Shown: positions 49,479 through 59,752 of the stretch, in pieces
Position numbering within the stretch: position 1 is the first letter of the stretch
Layout: the number at the start of each line of letters is the position of its first letter
Assembly (NCBI GenBank): GCA_025936115.1
Contig: JAICTZ010000023.1
Span: forward strand, 1 to 64,000
Reading direction: 5' to 3'
DNA length: 64,000 nucleotides
Source of the DNA: Polyangiaceae bacterium
Lineage (GTDB): Bacteria > Myxococcota_A > Polyangia > Polyangiales > Polyangiaceae
Position numbers and translations under genes: made by a program
The notes under the pieces: generated by a model
The model's input: only the letters and a program-made list of their open reading frames with translations
Told to the model about the DNA's origin: nothing
The model's database searches: none

Positions 49479-50948
49479 ATGTCACTGCGCGCTCTGACGT
49501 TCGGTCTGACCCTCGGCCTTACGCTGGTGCTCGCTGGTTGCACGGACGCGGCGGACGCCACGCTGCCCACGGGGCTCGTGCAAGACCCCATCGTCGGCGG
49601 ACAGCCGGATTCGATGAGTCATAGCGTCGTGGGCATTCTCACGCGTGAGGGCGAGCTGTGCTCCGGTTCGCTCATTCTGCCGAACCTCGTGCTGACGGCG
49701 CGGCACTGCGTGGCCACGCTCTCGAGCGGCGAGTCCGTGCAGTGCGGCGTGTCGACGTTCGGCTCGGTGCATCCGGCGAATGACTTCGCCGTTTCCTGGG
49801 ACGACAATCTCACGGGCAACGTCGATAGTGCGTCGGTCTACCACGCGAGTGCGGTGCGCGTGCCGAGCGAGGCCGGAGTGTGCGGCAACGATATCGCGCT
49901 GATCGAGCTCTCCACGAACGTGCCCGCCGAGCAGGCGACGCCGCTCGTGCCTCGCATCGATTCGGCACCGATGAACAACGAAGTCTTCGACGCCGTCGGC
50001 TACGGGCTCACCGATCCGAACGACCAGCTCGGGACCACGGCCGGCAGGCGTATGCGTTTCAACGGCGCACACGTGACCTGCGTCGGCACGGCGTGTGGCT
50101 CCCTCGGCGGGGTCGCGTCGGAGTGGGGCGCCAATGCGCCGGTGTGCAGCGGCGATTCAGGAGGACCGGCGCTCGATTCCGCCGGCCGGGTCATTGGCAC
50201 CACGTCGCGCGGCCCGCAGGCGTGTAACTTCGTGGTCTACACCGGCGTGAGCACCTGGAAGTCCTTCATCGTCGACGGGGCGACGACCGCCGCGACCGAC
50301 GGCGGTTACACGCCTCCCAGCTGGGTGACGGGGACGAGCACGGGGGCCGGCGGCATGTCGAGCGGCGGCAGAAGCGGTATGTCGCAAGGCGGCTCGTCGA
50401 GCGGCGGCGCGTCGAGCGGTGGGCGAAGCGGCGCAGCTCAAGGCGGCACTTCGAGCGCTGGACGAAGCGCCACGTCGCAAGCCGGCATGTCGAACGGCGG
50501 ACGAAGCGGCATGTCTCAGGGTGGAGCGTCGAGCGGCGGAAGAACCGGCGTACCTCAGGGCGGCGCGTTCGGCCGTGGCGGCACCGGGGGCGTGAGCGGC
50601 ACGTCCGGCGGCGGGCGAAGCGGCATGTCTCAAGGCGGCGCGCCGAGCACGGCGGGCTCGGGCGCCCCCGGTGGCGGCCCCAACATCGCCGGGACCGGCG
50701 GAGCGTCGGGTACCGCAGGCGCGAGCGTGGCGGGCGCCGGCACCAAAGCGATGAACGGTAGCGCGGGTACGCGCTCGGGCGCGTCGGGGAGCGGAGCCGT
50801 GCCGACGACACCGCCGCTCGATACGGGCTGCGGCTGCCGGATGGCGCAGAGCTCGACGCCCGCGGGCTTCGAGCGCTGGTCGCTGCTACTGGCGGCGTGC
50901 GCCGCAGCCGCACGCCGTCGAAAACGCGTGCTCCGACCCGGTGTGTGA
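49479..50948 (+). CDS. trypsin-like S1 serine protease with repeat linker and MYXO-CTERM-like tail
   Basis: 489 aa. Lipoprotein-like signal (LTLVLAGC, Cys18), then activation-site-like IVGGQPDSMSHSVVGIL and an S1 protease domain: His in VLTARHCVATL, Asp in CGNDIALIEL, Ser in CSGDSGGPALDSAG. Residues about 290-450 are Gly/Ser/Gln repeats (SSGGRSGMSQGG type). The C-terminus GCGCRMAQSS, hydrophobic WSLLLAACAAAA and RRRKR is the three-part MYXO-CTERM-like signal for sorting to the myxobacterial surface. Having both a lipobox and a sorting tail is notable. ATG at 49479 chosen from the signal peptide. Confidence 0.92.
   Translation: MSLRALTFGLTLGLTLVLAGCTDAADATLPTGLVQDPIVGGQPDSMSHSVVGILTREGELCSGSLILPNLVLTARHCVATLSSGESVQCGVSTFGSVHPANDFAVSWDDNLTGNVDSASVYHASAVRVPSEAGVCGNDIALIELSTNVPAEQATPLVPRIDSAPMNNEVFDAVGYGLTDPNDQLGTTAGRRMRFNGAHVTCVGTACGSLGGVASEWGANAPVCSGDSGGPALDSAGRVIGTTSRGPQACNFVVYTGVSTWKSFIVDGATTAATDGGYTPPSWVTGTSTGAGGMSSGGRSGMSQGGSSSGGASSGGRSGAAQGGTSSAGRSATSQAGMSNGGRSGMSQGGASSGGRTGVPQGGAFGRGGTGGVSGTSGGGRSGMSQGGAPSTAGSGAPGGGPNIAGTGGASGTAGASVAGAGTKAMNGSAGTRSGASGSGAVPTTPPLDTGCGCRMAQSSTPAGFERWSLLLAACAAAARRRKRVLRPGV
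50350..50640 (+). repeat. tandem repeat coding SSGGRSGMSQGG-like units
   Basis: About 36-bp units within the protease gene, roughly six imperfect copies, encoding 12-residue units of the type SSGG-R-S-G-MSQGG with variants (AAQGG, TSQAG, VPQGG). Likely a flexible, slippage-prone spacer between the enzyme and its surface anchor. Confidence 0.75.
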
Positions 50949-51108
50949 CCTTTTGCATCAGCGCGGCGGGCAACGGCTGCAACTCGAGCGCCGTACACGG
51001 ATCGGGGTGTGAGCCCAGTGAGCACAAGCTGCGCATTTGCCCTAATGCGGGCGCCTCGGAGTGCCGTTGAGGGGGCTGTAACGGGAGAGAGCCCGGGAAC
51101 AGACCCCC

Positions 51109-51444
51109 ATGAGCCAAAAGAAGTACAAACTTTTCGGCGACGCCTCGAAGCTCGCCAGCGTGGCGCTCGATTTCGGCGTCGAGCAGGTGCCGCTCACGCA
51201 ACGCAGCCACCCGGCCGCCCGCGCCGTGTACGGCTATACCGCGCTGCGCCTGGCGGCCGAGCTGCTCGCCACCTTCGCCCGCAAGCAGATGACGCCCAAG
51301 GAGCACGCCCGCATGCTGCGCAAGGTCGAACGCGAGGTGCTTGCGCCGATGCGTGAGAGCATCGAGCGAGTGACCCCCGAACGCGCGACGGGCGCCGCGA
51401 TCGTCGCTGCCGCGCTCCGGGCGGAGCTCAACGAGCGCGGCTAG
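51109..51444 (+). CDS. hypothetical protein of 111 aa
   Basis: Soluble helical protein starting MSQKKYKLFGDASKLASVALDFGVEQVPL, with a central ALRLAAELLATFARKQ helix and a basic KEHARMLRKVEREVL stretch. No signal peptide or membrane segment and no recognised family. A single gene between the protease and the convergent methyltransferase gene; codon usage looks like its neighbours, which supports it being real. The spacer before it (50949-51108) holds nothing recognised. Confidence 0.6.
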   Translation: MSQKKYKLFGDASKLASVALDFGVEQVPLTQRSHPAARAVYGYTALRLAAELLATFARKQMTPKEHARMLRKVEREVLAPMRESIERVTPERATGAAIVAAALRAELNERG

Positions 51445-51519
51445 CTCGGCCGAGCGCTGCTCGTCGGGGCGATCACTCGGGCGTTCGCGCGCACGCAAAC
51501 TCGTCGGGGCAGCCCGTGA

Positions 51520-52365
51520 TCACGCCTTCTGCGCGATCACGATACGCAGGTGCCGTATCCCGCGCGCGTCTCTACCAAGCTTCGCGGACAGCGTTTTCGC
51601 GATCGTCGCGACATCCCGATCCTCGAGCACCCGGAAGCCGTGCTGCTCGAGCAAGCCGCGCATCGCGTGTGGCGTGAAAACGGAGCGGAACGGCTCGCCC
51701 ACACGCCTGACGGCGAGCCCTACGACCCAGAGCAGCAGCGCCGGGCTGATGTACGCGATCATCAGGCGGCTGCCCGGCGCCGAGCGGCGCATGACTATCT
51801 CGAGCGTCGCTTCGACCTCGGCGCGCGTGAGGTACATGACGACGCCTTCCCAGATCCAGTTCGTGGGCTCGGTTTGAACGTGCCGAGCGGCGGCGAGCGC
51901 AGACTCGAGGTCGTCGCGCGTGAAATCGACGGGAACGAAGCGGAGCTCGCGGGCGAGTGCCGTCAGCGTTTCGCTGCGCGCGCGCTTGTCCCGCTGAGTA
52001 TCAGGATGATCGACTTCGAAGACGACGGTGTCCCGGAGCTCGGGCATGCGGAAGGCGCGCCCGTCGAGCCCGCTGCCGAGGATGACGAGTTGAGGCGCCG
52101 GCGCCGCACGCACGGCTTCGTCGATCGCGACGGTGCGCGCCACCATCATGCTCGCGCGCTTCTCGAGAAACGTCCGTTCGACCCGTTCGCGCCGTGTCTT
52201 CGGCTGCGCGCCCGCGCGAGCGAGCTCGACGCGCGCGCGGGCCTCGGCGGGTAACAGCACGAGCGCGGTCGGATCGGAGAACTGCTCGACGTCGGTAGTG
52301 CCGTGAGCCATGGCGCGTGCCATGCACACGAGTTCGGCGGTTTTGCTTCCGGTTCCGGGTTTCAC
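51520..52365 (-). CDS. class I SAM-dependent methyltransferase, leucine carboxyl methyltransferase-like
   Basis: 281 aa. LCM/PPM1-like layout used by many bacterial O-methyltransferases: TFLEKRASMMVARTVAIDEAV, motif I LVILGSGLDGRAFRMPEL, post-I VVFEVDHPDTQRDKRAR, RFVPVDFTRDDLESAL and NWIWEGVVMYLTRAEVEATL (the GV-MYL motif of the family). Substrates in bacteria are mostly unknown natural products or lipids. A hydrophobic LMIAYISPALLLWVVGLAVRRVG stretch near the centre may contact membrane. Stands before the ABC exporter genes on the same strand. Confidence 0.88.
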   Translation of the reverse strand: MKPGTGSKTAELVCMARAMAHGTTDVEQFSDPTALVLLPAEARARVELARAGAQPKTRRERVERTFLEKRASMMVARTVAIDEAVRAAPAPQLVILGSGLDGRAFRMPELRDTVVFEVDHPDTQRDKRARSETLTALARELRFVPVDFTRDDLESALAAARHVQTEPTNWIWEGVVMYLTRAEVEATLEIVMRRSAPGSRLMIAYISPALLLWVVGLAVRRVGEPFRSVFTPHAMRGLLEQHGFRVLEDRDVATIAKTLSAKLGRDARGIRHLRIVIAQKA

Positions 52366-52392
52366 GGGTCGAAGGGTAGCCGAACCGTCGGC

Positions 52393-53154
52393 TCACGGCT
52401 TCAGGCGGTACCCCGTCTTGAAGATCCAGCGCACGGCGAGCAAGCAAAGGACGAGGAACACGAACGTCATTGCGAGACTGAGCTCGACGCCGACATCGGA
52501 CTGGCCGTAAAAGCTCCAGCGAAAGCCGCTCACCAAGTAGACGACGGGATTGAACAGCGTGATCTTCTGCCAGACGGGCGGAAGCATATGAATCGAGTAG
52601 AAGCTGCCGCCGAGGAAGGTGAGGGGCGTGACGACCAAAAGTGGAATGAGTTGGAGCTTTTCGAAGCTGTCGGCCCAGACGCCGATCACGAAGCCGAACA
52701 AACTGAAGGTGACCGACGTGAGCACCAAAAAAGCCACCATCCACGCTGGGTGTTGCACGCCGAAGGGCACGAACAGCCGCGCGGTCACGAGAATGATGAC
52801 GCCCAGCATGACGGACTTCGTGGCTGCGGCGCCCACGTAGCCTGCGACGATCTCGAATGCCGAGATCGGAGCCGAGAGCACCTCGTAAATCGTGCCGGAG
52901 AAGCGCGGCATGTAGATGCCGAACGACGCGTTCGAGATGCTTTGACCGAGGATTGCGAGCATCGTGAGACCGGGGACGATGAACGCGCCGTAGCTCACGC
53001 CGTCGATCGCGTGCATGTGGGTGCCGATCGCCGAGCCGAACACCACGAAGTACAGCGAGGTGGAGAGCACGGGCGAGAGGATGCTCTGCATCAGCGTGCG
53101 AAAAGTCCGCGCCATTTCGAATTCGTAGATGGCGCGGACGGCCCGGAGGTTCAT
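52393..53154 (-). CDS. ABC-2 type exporter permease
   Basis: 253 aa, six hydrophobic helices. ABC-2 (DrrB/NodJ-like) family: [98 protein letters not shown] and [17 protein letters not shown], the last being the usual C-terminal signature. Overlaps the ATPase stop by 4 nt (ATGA), so both subunits are coupled. Confidence 0.94.
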   Translation of the reverse strand: MNLRAVRAIYEFEMARTFRTLMQSILSPVLSTSLYFVVFGSAIGTHMHAIDGVSYGAFIVPGLTMLAILGQSISNASFGIYMPRFSGTIYEVLSAPISAFEIVAGYVGAAATKSVMLGVIILVTARLFVPFGVQHPAWMVAFLVLTSVTFSLFGFVIGVWADSFEKLQLIPLLVVTPLTFLGGSFYSIHMLPPVWQKITLFNPVVYLVSGFRWSFYGQSDVGVELSLAMTFVFLVLCLLAVRWIFKTGYRLKP

Positions 53155-54086
53155 GGCGTGCTCACGAGCCGAACGAAGATGTCCTCGAGCGAGCTTTCGC
53201 GCGTCGCGAGATCCTTGAACTCGAGTCCGAGCTCGCCCAGCCGCCGCAACAGGCCGGACACGTTGCCGTCGTGGCCGCGCCGGTCGAACGTGTAGACGAG
53301 CTCCGTTCCGTTCCCCGAGAGCTCGAGCGGCTCGCCCGCGAGCGCTTCGGGTAGCTCTGCGAGCGGTCGCGTGAGGGACAACGTGAGTTGCCGCTTGCCG
53401 AGCTTCTTCATCAACGTCGTCTTTTCCTCCACGAGCACGAGCTCACCCTTGTTGATGACGCCCACGCGGTCGGCCATCTCTTCGGCTTCGTCGATGTAAT
53501 GCGTGGTCAATATGATGGTCGTTCCGTCGGCGCGGAGCGCACGCACGAGGTCCCACATCTGCCGGCGGAGCTCGACATCGACTCCCGCCGTCGGCTCGTC
53601 CAAAAACAAGATCTTCGGCTCGTGCGCGAGTGCTTTCGCGATCATCACTCGCCGCTTCATGCCCCCCGACAGCGTCATGATCTTGGAATTTCGCTTGTCC
53701 GTGAGCGAAAGCTCGCGCAATAGCTTGTCGAGGTAGGCGGAGTTCGGCGCCTTTCCGAAGAGCCCTCGGCTGAAGCTCACCGTACTCCACACGGTCTCGA
53801 ACAGATCCGTCGTGATCTCCTGCGGTACGAGCCCGATCTCCGCTCGCACTCGGCGGAACTCCTTCACTACGTCTCTGCCATCGGCGAGCACGGTGCCTTC
53901 GCTCGCCGTCACGATCCCGCAAACGACGTTGATGAGCGTCGTCTTGCCGGCGCCGTTCGGCCCGAGCAGGGCGAAGATCTCGCCCCGTTCGATTTCGAGC
54001 TCGACGTTCTTGAGCGCTTGGTAGCCTGAGGCGTAACGCTTGCCGACGTTTCGAATGGAGATGGCGGCGGGCACGAGTGGCGGCAT
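53151..54086 (-). CDS. ABC exporter ATP-binding protein
   Basis: 311 aa. DrrA/CcmA-type ATPase: Walker [11 protein letters not shown]-loop LVPQEIT, ABC signature LSGGMKRR, Walker [13 protein letters not shown] and switch His in [13 protein letters not shown], with a C-terminal regulatory extension ([22 protein letters not shown]) typical of drug and lipid exporters. The ATG at 54086 fits the family N-terminus; a longer upstream frame is antisense to the sensor kinase gene. Cargo unknown. Confidence 0.95.
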   Translation of the reverse strand: MPPLVPAAISIRNVGKRYASGYQALKNVELEIERGEIFALLGPNGAGKTTLINVVCGIVTASEGTVLADGRDVVKEFRRVRAEIGLVPQEITTDLFETVWSTVSFSRGLFGKAPNSAYLDKLLRELSLTDKRNSKIMTLSGGMKRRVMIAKALAHEPKILFLDEPTAGVDVELRRQMWDLVRALRADGTTIILTTHYIDEAEEMADRVGVINKGELVLVEEKTTLMKKLGKRQLTLSLTRPLAELPEALAGEPLELSGNGTELVYTFDRRGHDGNVSGLLRRLGELGLEFKDLATRESSLEDIFVRLVSTP

Positions 54087-54182
54087 GCTAGCTGCTCGCC
54101 GCGCGCTGGGCCACGACCCAAGCCGGTTGTCTTCGGCACCCACGCCGAGCATAGTCGAGCGCGTCGCTGGCGGCCGCTTCGG

Positions 54183-56453
54183 ATGGGGTGGCTCGCACGC
54201 GGCCAGGCGCTGCGGCTGATCATGGATTTCGCGTTCGTCGAAGAAGTCCCGGTTTTCTGTTACGTCGTCCGACGCGAAGGCGACGACTTCATCCTGGTTC
54301 AGCTGAACGCAGCCGCACGCAAGCGGAGTCCCGCCCTGCTGGCGTTCATCGGCCGTCCCTTGACGGAGCTCTACAGCGACCAGCCGGCCGTTCGCGCTGC
54401 CGCCCTGCAGAGCGTGGAGACGAGCACGACGGTCGAGCACGACGTCCCCTTTCGCAGGCACAACCGCACGGAAGCGACCGAATGGCTGCGGCTCCGCTAC
54501 GTGCCGATGCCAGAGGACTTCGTGCTCATCTACGTGCTCGAGCTGCATCGCCCCGAGATGTCGGAAACGGCGCTGAGCGAGAGTGAGTCCCGGTACCAGA
54601 GTCTCGTCGCCTCACTCCCGGACGCGGTGATGCTGTGCGGTGCCGACGGCCGCGTGCTCTTTTGCAACGACGTGGCGCTCGAACTTTTCGGAGCGGCGAG
54701 CCACGCCGATCTGCTCGGCAAGAGCGATGTCCTGGGGCCCGAGGTGATGGTGCGTGACGAAGCGGGCGCGCCGGTCGACGTCACCAATGTGCCGAGTCTG
54801 CGGGTGATCCGGACCGGCACGCCGGAGCGCGGCCAGATCTACTCCTTTGAGCGCGTCGCTCAGGTGCGCTGGATGCGTGTTGCCGCTCAACCGATCCGCA
54901 CGGCGGACGGCCGAGTCACGGGCTCGGTCACGACCTTCACGGACGTAACCGAGCGGGTGACGGCGCAGACGGCGCTCCGTGAGAGCGCGGCGCGGCTCGA
55001 GCTCGCGCTCGCCTCCGCGCGCATGGGCGTTTGGGAGTACGAGCCTCTGACCGACCGTGGCTGGTGGTCGTCGAACCTCTCCGACATCTTCCACGTCGGT
55101 CGCGAGAGCCGCGGCCTCGCCAGCTTCCTCGAGTGCGTGCATCCGGACGACCGCGCCGGCTTCGAGGAACGGGTGGGCGCCATCAGCGGGGGACAGCACG
55201 GCCAGACCTACGAACACGAATTTCGTATCGTCGGTGACGACGGCGTCGTGCGCTGGGCGCGGACGCACGGCCAGCTCACCGTCGATGGTTCACGACGCAT
55301 GCTCGTCGGCACGTCGATGGACATCACCGAACAACGCCGGCTCGAGGAGCGACTCCACCTCGCGAGTCGGCTCGAAAGCATCGGGCGGCTCGCGGGCGGC
55401 GTGGCGCACGACTTCAACAACCTGCTCGCGGCGATGCTCGGCTCGCTCGATCTCATCGACGCTGAGGTCGGCGAGGAGGTGCAGAAGGATCTTGCCACGA
55501 TTCGTCACAGCGCTCTCCGCGCTCGCGACCTCACCCGGCAGCTGCTCGCCTTCGCGCGCAAACAACCCGTGACGTGGCAGATCGTGGATCTCGGCGTTCT
55601 CGTGCGTGACGTGCAGCTCTTGTTCCGGCGACTTGCGGGTCCGCGCATCGAAATCACGATCGTCACGCTCGACGAGCCGCTCGTCAGCGCCGATCCGACG
55701 CTGCTCGAGCAGGTGCTCGTGAATTTGGTGGTCAATGCGCGCGACGCCATGCCCGACGGCGGACGTCTCGAAATCCGTGTCGAAAACGGCCCGCCCGATC
55801 CCGTGAGCGCACCGCACGGCACCGCCTGCCTCAGCGTCACCGACTCCGGTGTCGGCATGGACGAGGCCACGCGCGCGCGCGTTTTCGAGCCGTTTTTCAC
55901 GACCAAGGCTCAAGGCACCGGACTCGGCCTCGCGAGCAGCTACGGCATCATCCAGCAGCACGGCGGCGACGTCCGCGTCGAGAGCGCGCCGTCGCGTGGG
56001 ACGCGCTTCATCGTGACGTTGCCTCGTGTCGCGCCAGGGACCGACGCCCAGCAGAAAACGACACGCCCGTCGTCGTCCGTTCCCGCGCAAGGCACGGTCC
56101 TGGTGGTCGACGACGAGGACGCCGTGCGCCAGACGAGCACTCGCCTCGTCCAGAGCCTCGGCTACGTCGCGCTCGAGGCGAGCGACGGAGTCGAAGCCAG
56201 GGCGCACGTCAGCGCGCACGTCGGGCACATCGACATCCTACTTTGCGACATCGCCATGCCAGGCGAAGACGGGCGCGAGCTCGCCGCCGAGCTCGTCGCG
56301 CTGAGGCCCGAGCTCCGGGTGGTGTTCATGTCCGGCTACTCGAGCGACATGCCGGACATCCGTGTCGAAGGAGCGCTCTTCTTACAGAAGCCCTTCGACC
56401 GTGAAGAGCTCGCCGAACGACTCGCCACGGCGAATCTGAAGCCCGCGCACTAA
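54183..56453 (+). CDS. hybrid histidine kinase with PAS domains and receiver
   Basis: 756 aa, soluble. An N-terminal sensor region (about 1-125), PAS domains (about 135-270 and 280-395, the latter with [14 protein letters not shown] and [12 protein letters not shown]), HisKA with phospho-His in [11 protein letters not shown] (about 409), HATPase ([11 protein letters not shown] box, [20 protein letters not shown]) and a C-terminal receiver with VVDDEDAVR, phospho-Asp in LCDIAMPG (about 689) and Lys in FLQKPFD. No output domain, so it likely passes phosphate to another partner. The next gene is convergent 12 bp away. An ATG at residue 14 is an alternative start. Confidence 0.93.
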   Translation: MGWLARGQALRLIMDFAFVEEVPVFCYVVRREGDDFILVQLNAAARKRSPALLAFIGRPLTELYSDQPAVRAAALQSVETSTTVEHDVPFRRHNRTEATEWLRLRYVPMPEDFVLIYVLELHRPEMSETALSESESRYQSLVASLPDAVMLCGADGRVLFCNDVALELFGAASHADLLGKSDVLGPEVMVRDEAGAPVDVTNVPSLRVIRTGTPERGQIYSFERVAQVRWMRVAAQPIRTADGRVTGSVTTFTDVTERVTAQTALRESAARLELALASARMGVWEYEPLTDRGWWSSNLSDIFHVGRESRGLASFLECVHPDDRAGFEERVGAISGGQHGQTYEHEFRIVGDDGVVRWARTHGQLTVDGSRRMLVGTSMDITEQRRLEERLHLASRLESIGRLAGGVAHDFNNLLAAMLGSLDLIDAEVGEEVQKDLATIRHSALRARDLTRQLLAFARKQPVTWQIVDLGVLVRDVQLLFRRLAGPRIEITIVTLDEPLVSADPTLLEQVLVNLVVNARDAMPDGGRLEIRVENGPPDPVSAPHGTACLSVTDSGVGMDEATRARVFEPFFTTKAQGTGLGLASSYGIIQQHGGDVRVESAPSRGTRFIVTLPRVAPGTDAQQKTTRPSSSVPAQGTVLVVDDEDAVRQTSTRLVQSLGYVALEASDGVEARAHVSAHVGHIDILLCDIAMPGEDGRELAAELVALRPELRVVFMSGYSSDMPDIRVEGALFLQKPFDREELAERLATANLKPAH

Positions 56454-56465
56454 CCGGCGAAAGCG

Positions 56466-58022
56466 TCAGCTGCTCGGGACTTTCCTGCGTCGCCAGCGCG
56501 CCGCCGCGAGAGCCGCAAAGGCGAGCGCAGCAGCGGCGTGAGACATACCGCCCGCGCTGCCTCCTGCGACGCACCCGCATCCGCCCCCGTCTGCGCCGTT
56601 GGCTGGTTTGACGCCACCGGACGTTCCGCTGGTAGGGGCGGAGCCGCCAGGAGACATAGCGCCGCCGACTCCGGGCTGCCCGCCCGTGGCCCCGTCGACC
56701 GTGCCGACGACGCCGGCTTGACTCGGCGCGCCCGCGCTTGGTTTTCCTCCGCCACTCGCTGGCGGCATCCCGCCGGAGCCAGCCATTTCGGCCGTACCGC
56801 CGCCCCCGGCGTGGCCAGCGCCGCTGCCGGCAGCGCCCGATACGGCGCCGCCCGCGTTGTTCGTGCCGCTGGCGCCCGGCAGACCACCCGCGCCCGTACC
56901 CGCACCCGCACGGCCTCCACTCGGCCCAACACCACCGCCGTCACCGGCGCTCCGGCCTGCCATCCCGCCGAGCCCATTGCCACCGGCACCCGTGCCGCCC
57001 ATGCCGCCCATTCCGCCCATTCCGCACGCCACCGTTTCGGGATCCGCCGCGCTCGCGGTGTCGAGGCCGAAGTACGCGGCGACGGCGTTCCCGTCGAACG
57101 CCACCGCGTGCGCCACACCAGAAAGAGCAAACGTTTCGTAGACGGTGTAGCCGCAGGCGTTCTTCCAGAACTGGTGGGTCGTGCCGCTCTTCGGCATGTC
57201 GCTGCCGGTCGGCGTTTCGCTCAGTCCGAGCAGATTCGTCCACTCCTTCACGTCCTCGGCGAGGTTCTTGAAGTTGAGGGTCGTGTCGGCCGTACCGTGC
57301 CAATGCTGGAGGCGCGGTCGGTGGCCCGTGTAGCCCGGATAATACGAGCGAACGAGATCGCCCCAGGCCTGCCCCGTCTTGGTTACGCTGCCATCGGCGC
57401 AAGAGCCGCTCCACTGCGCCGTGGAACCATTGCCCGTCACGTCGTTGTAGCCTGCGGCCCAGCAACCGCAGGGCACTCCCATCAGCGATACGCCCGCCAT
57501 GAACACGTCCGGATAAACACCGAGCAGTGCCTCCGTCATGATGCCGCCCGACGAGCCACCGACGGAGTAGACCCGGCTAGCATCGGCTCCGTACTTGGAG
57601 ATCGTGTACTTCACCATTTGCACGACGGCCCCCGTGTCGCCGCCGCCGCCGTGGGTGAGGGAACGCGTTGACCCGGCGTCCCAACAATTTTCACCCGTCG
57701 CCTCGGGAAAGATCAGAATGAAGCCGGTCTTGTCGGCAATCGAAACTAGGGTGCTCATCTCGCTGTAGGTGCTCTGCGCGGTTCCCTGACAGTGATGAGG
57801 CGCAACGACGATGGGCGGCTTCGTCGCCAACTGCGCCGGCACGTACGTGTACATATTCACGTAGCTCGGCAGCCCGCTCGCGCCGGCCCACCAGTCGGTT
57901 TGGTTGACCTTCTGCATGGAGGCAGCGCCGGCGTTCGTCGCGATGAAAAGCCCGAGCGCGACCACGGCCCCGCCGACAGTCGAGGCCCGCGACCACGGCA
58001 ACGTTGACCCACTACGGCTCAT
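56466..58022 (-). CDS. secreted PHB-depolymerase/CE1-type esterase with MYXO-CTERM-like tail
   Basis: 518 aa. Signal peptide ([19 protein letters not shown]), then an esterase domain (about 35-330): [46 protein letters not shown], nucleophile Ser in [36 protein letters not shown] (acid) and [11 protein letters not shown] (His). This matches polyhydroxybutyrate depolymerase/feruloyl and acetylxylan esterase families. About 150 residues of Gly/Ala/Ser/Met linker follow, ending in [10 protein letters not shown], a hydrophobic [13 protein letters not shown] and RWRRRK, a MYXO-CTERM-like surface signal. Confidence 0.92.
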   Translation of the reverse strand: MSRSGSTLPWSRASTVGGAVVALGLFIATNAGAASMQKVNQTDWWAGASGLPSYVNMYTYVPAQLATKPPIVVAPHHCQGTAQSTYSEMSTLVSIADKTGFILIFPEATGENCWDAGSTRSLTHGGGGDTGAVVQMVKYTISKYGADASRVYSVGGSSGGIMTEALLGVYPDVFMAGVSLMGVPCGCWAAGYNDVTGNGSTAQWSGSCADGSVTKTGQAWGDLVRSYYPGYTGHRPRLQHWHGTADTTLNFKNLAEDVKEWTNLLGLSETPTGSDMPKSGTTHQFWKNACGYTVYETFALSGVAHAVAFDGNAVAAYFGLDTASAADPETVACGMGGMGGMGGTGAGGNGLGGMAGRSAGDGGGVGPSGGRAGAGTGAGGLPGASGTNNAGGAVSGAAGSGAGHAGGGGTAEMAGSGGMPPASGGGKPSAGAPSQAGVVGTVDGATGGQPGVGGAMSPGGSAPTSGTSGGVKPANGADGGGCGCVAGGSAGGMSHAAAALAFAALAAARWRRRKVPSS

Positions 58023-58081
58023 TCCGCGCAGTGGCCCGAGCGGGCGCGGTCCGTCACCTCGGCGCTCGTGCCGTGACGCCG

Positions 58082-59752
58082 TTACGGCGCCGTCTTGAAC
58101 CCGAATCGGCTTGAATGGGTGAAGCTGCCGTCGCCGTTCGCCGGACCCTCGGGTCGCTCGCCGCCGAGGGCGAAGGCATCCAGGTAGCCCTTGGGACCGG
58201 CCATGTCGTCGGTGCTCGCGAACTTGCCGTGCGTCTGAACGTTCCAGGTATGCACTTCCGCGGGCATGAGCTTGAACTGGCCTTGCACGACGGGCAGGTC
58301 GCCGAGCGTGAATTGGCGACGGCTCGTGACGATGTACATGCCCTGGTAGTAGTTATAGTCCTCGATGTGGATGAGGTAGCCGGAGTTGTCGGCATTGCCG
58401 GCTCCGAAGCTGAAGGTCGTGGTGTCGCTCACGTTCATGTTGCCGGAGGTGGGCGTGACCGGTGTCGCGGGAGCGGGGATTTCGAGGTCGACTCCCGTGT
58501 CGCCAGGGCCGTGACCATCGCGGTGCGCCACGGCGTACGTGTCTGCGTCGAAGTCTTCTTCCGCCGCCGCCACCGTGATGCTGCCGTTCGCGAGCTGCGG
58601 CACCACGTACGTGTAAGGTGCGACGCTCGTGTCAACAGCATCGACGATCGGCAGCGCGCCGCCGCTCGTGAAGCGCACGAAGACGGAGTTGGTGCGTCCG
58701 ACGCCCGTGTTTTGGATCACGTTGCCCGTGATATTGCCGCTCGAGATCGATTGGGCGGTCAGATCCATCTCTAGATCGTGTTCCGCGTCGCCGTCCGTCG
58801 CAGGTACGGCCGCGCTTTGATACGCGGTGTAGGCCGTCGGCAGGTCGCCCGTGAGCTTGAAAAATAGGCTGTGTACCGTCCACTCGTTGGTACTCGGTCC
58901 CTGCCAGTCGGGCCTTACGTCGACGCCGCCGGACTCGGGGCTCGACGTCAAGGTCCCGCTATCGCTGCCGAAAGCGAGCCGCCAGGTCGCGCCGCTGCCC
59001 GTGAAATCCCCATGCGTTTGCGTAACGACGAAGTGCGTCTCCCTGTCGCTGAACGCCCGCGTCACCTGCAGCGTGGGATCGCGCCGCGACAAATCTTGGA
59101 ACACCCAGCCGTAGGTCGCGTCGGGGTTCTGCCAGTGGATGACGAAGCTTGCGTCGTACCGCTCGGCGACCCCGGCAATCGTGAACTTGCCGTTCGCGTC
59201 GGACATCGTGAGCGCGTCACCGATCGCGACCGGAACGTTGGGTACGGGGTGATGCCAAAAATCGATGATCGTGCCGTGCACGGTGGAGTCGACCGGGTTG
59301 CCCCCGCCGCCCTCGCCCGCGGCGCCGGCGCCGTCACCGCCCGACCCGCCGGAACTGACGGAGCCGCCTTTGCCGCCCGTGGCTCCGGTTGCGCCAGCGT
59401 CGCCGCTGCCGCCGCTGCCGCCGCTGCCGCCGCTGCCGCCGCTTCCAGCCGCGCCACCGGTGTTGCTGCCGCCCGTCGTGCCGCCGCCGGTGCTGCCGCC
59501 CGCGCCGCCGTTCGCCCCATTGGCGCCGCCGGTGCCATTGCGACCGCCGGGCACGCCGGCGCTTCCGCCTCGGTTCGTGCCGCCCGTCCCGTTACCCGCC
59601 TGCGCGCTGTCGCTGCCGGCGGAACCGTCTCGCGGGTTCGTGCTCAGATCGTCGATCCCGAGGAGCGACGAACAGCCTGCGAGCACTGTTCCGAGCGCCA
59701 CGAGCCCGGCTCGCGACGGCTTCGTCCGATGGGTGACCGTAGACGCCGCCAT
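58082..59752 (-). CDS. lipoprotein with carboxypeptidase-regulatory-like domain, unknown function
   Basis: 556 aa. Signal with lipobox LAGC (Cys27), then about 110 residues of Gly/Ser/Asn/Thr linker including a pure (GGS)n stretch, a CarboxypepD_reg-like beta-sandwich ([33 protein letters not shown]) and a long beta-rich C-terminal part with [18 protein letters not shown] and ends RFGFKTAP. The regulatory-like domain suggests a surface adhesin or carrier rather than an enzyme. The start overlaps the stop of the TPR gene by 1 nt (TGATG). Confidence 0.82.
   Translation of the reverse strand: MAASTVTHRTKPSRAGLVALGTVLAGCSSLLGIDDLSTNPRDGSAGSDSAQAGNGTGGTNRGGSAGVPGGRNGTGGANGANGGAGGSTGGGTTGGSNTGGAAGSGGSGGSGGSGGSGDAGATGATGGKGGSVSSGGSGGDGAGAAGEGGGGNPVDSTVHGTIIDFWHHPVPNVPVAIGDALTMSDANGKFTIAGVAERYDASFVIHWQNPDATYGWVFQDLSRRDPTLQVTRAFSDRETHFVVTQTHGDFTGSGATWRLAFGSDSGTLTSSPESGGVDVRPDWQGPSTNEWTVHSLFFKLTGDLPTAYTAYQSAAVPATDGDAEHDLEMDLTAQSISSGNITGNVIQNTGVGRTNSVFVRFTSGGALPIVDAVDTSVAPYTYVVPQLANGSITVAAAEEDFDADTYAVAHRDGHGPGDTGVDLEIPAPATPVTPTSGNMNVSDTTTFSFGAGNADNSGYLIHIEDYNYYQGMYIVTSRRQFTLGDLPVVQGQFKLMPAEVHTWNVQTHGKFASTDDMAGPKGYLDAFALGGERPEGPANGDGSFTHSSRFGFKTAP
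59401..59444 (+). repeat. CCGCTGCCG microsatellite coding (Gly-Gly-Ser)n
   Basis: About 4.8 perfect copies of a 9-bp unit within the lipoprotein linker. Perfect identity suggests recent slippage and possible length variation between strains. Confidence 0.8.

Noticed and set aside
59401-59444. Regular 9-bp repeats that could suggest a CRISPR-like array
   Set aside because: Units are in frame within a Gly-Gly-Ser linker, contiguous and without spacers; no cas genes are present.
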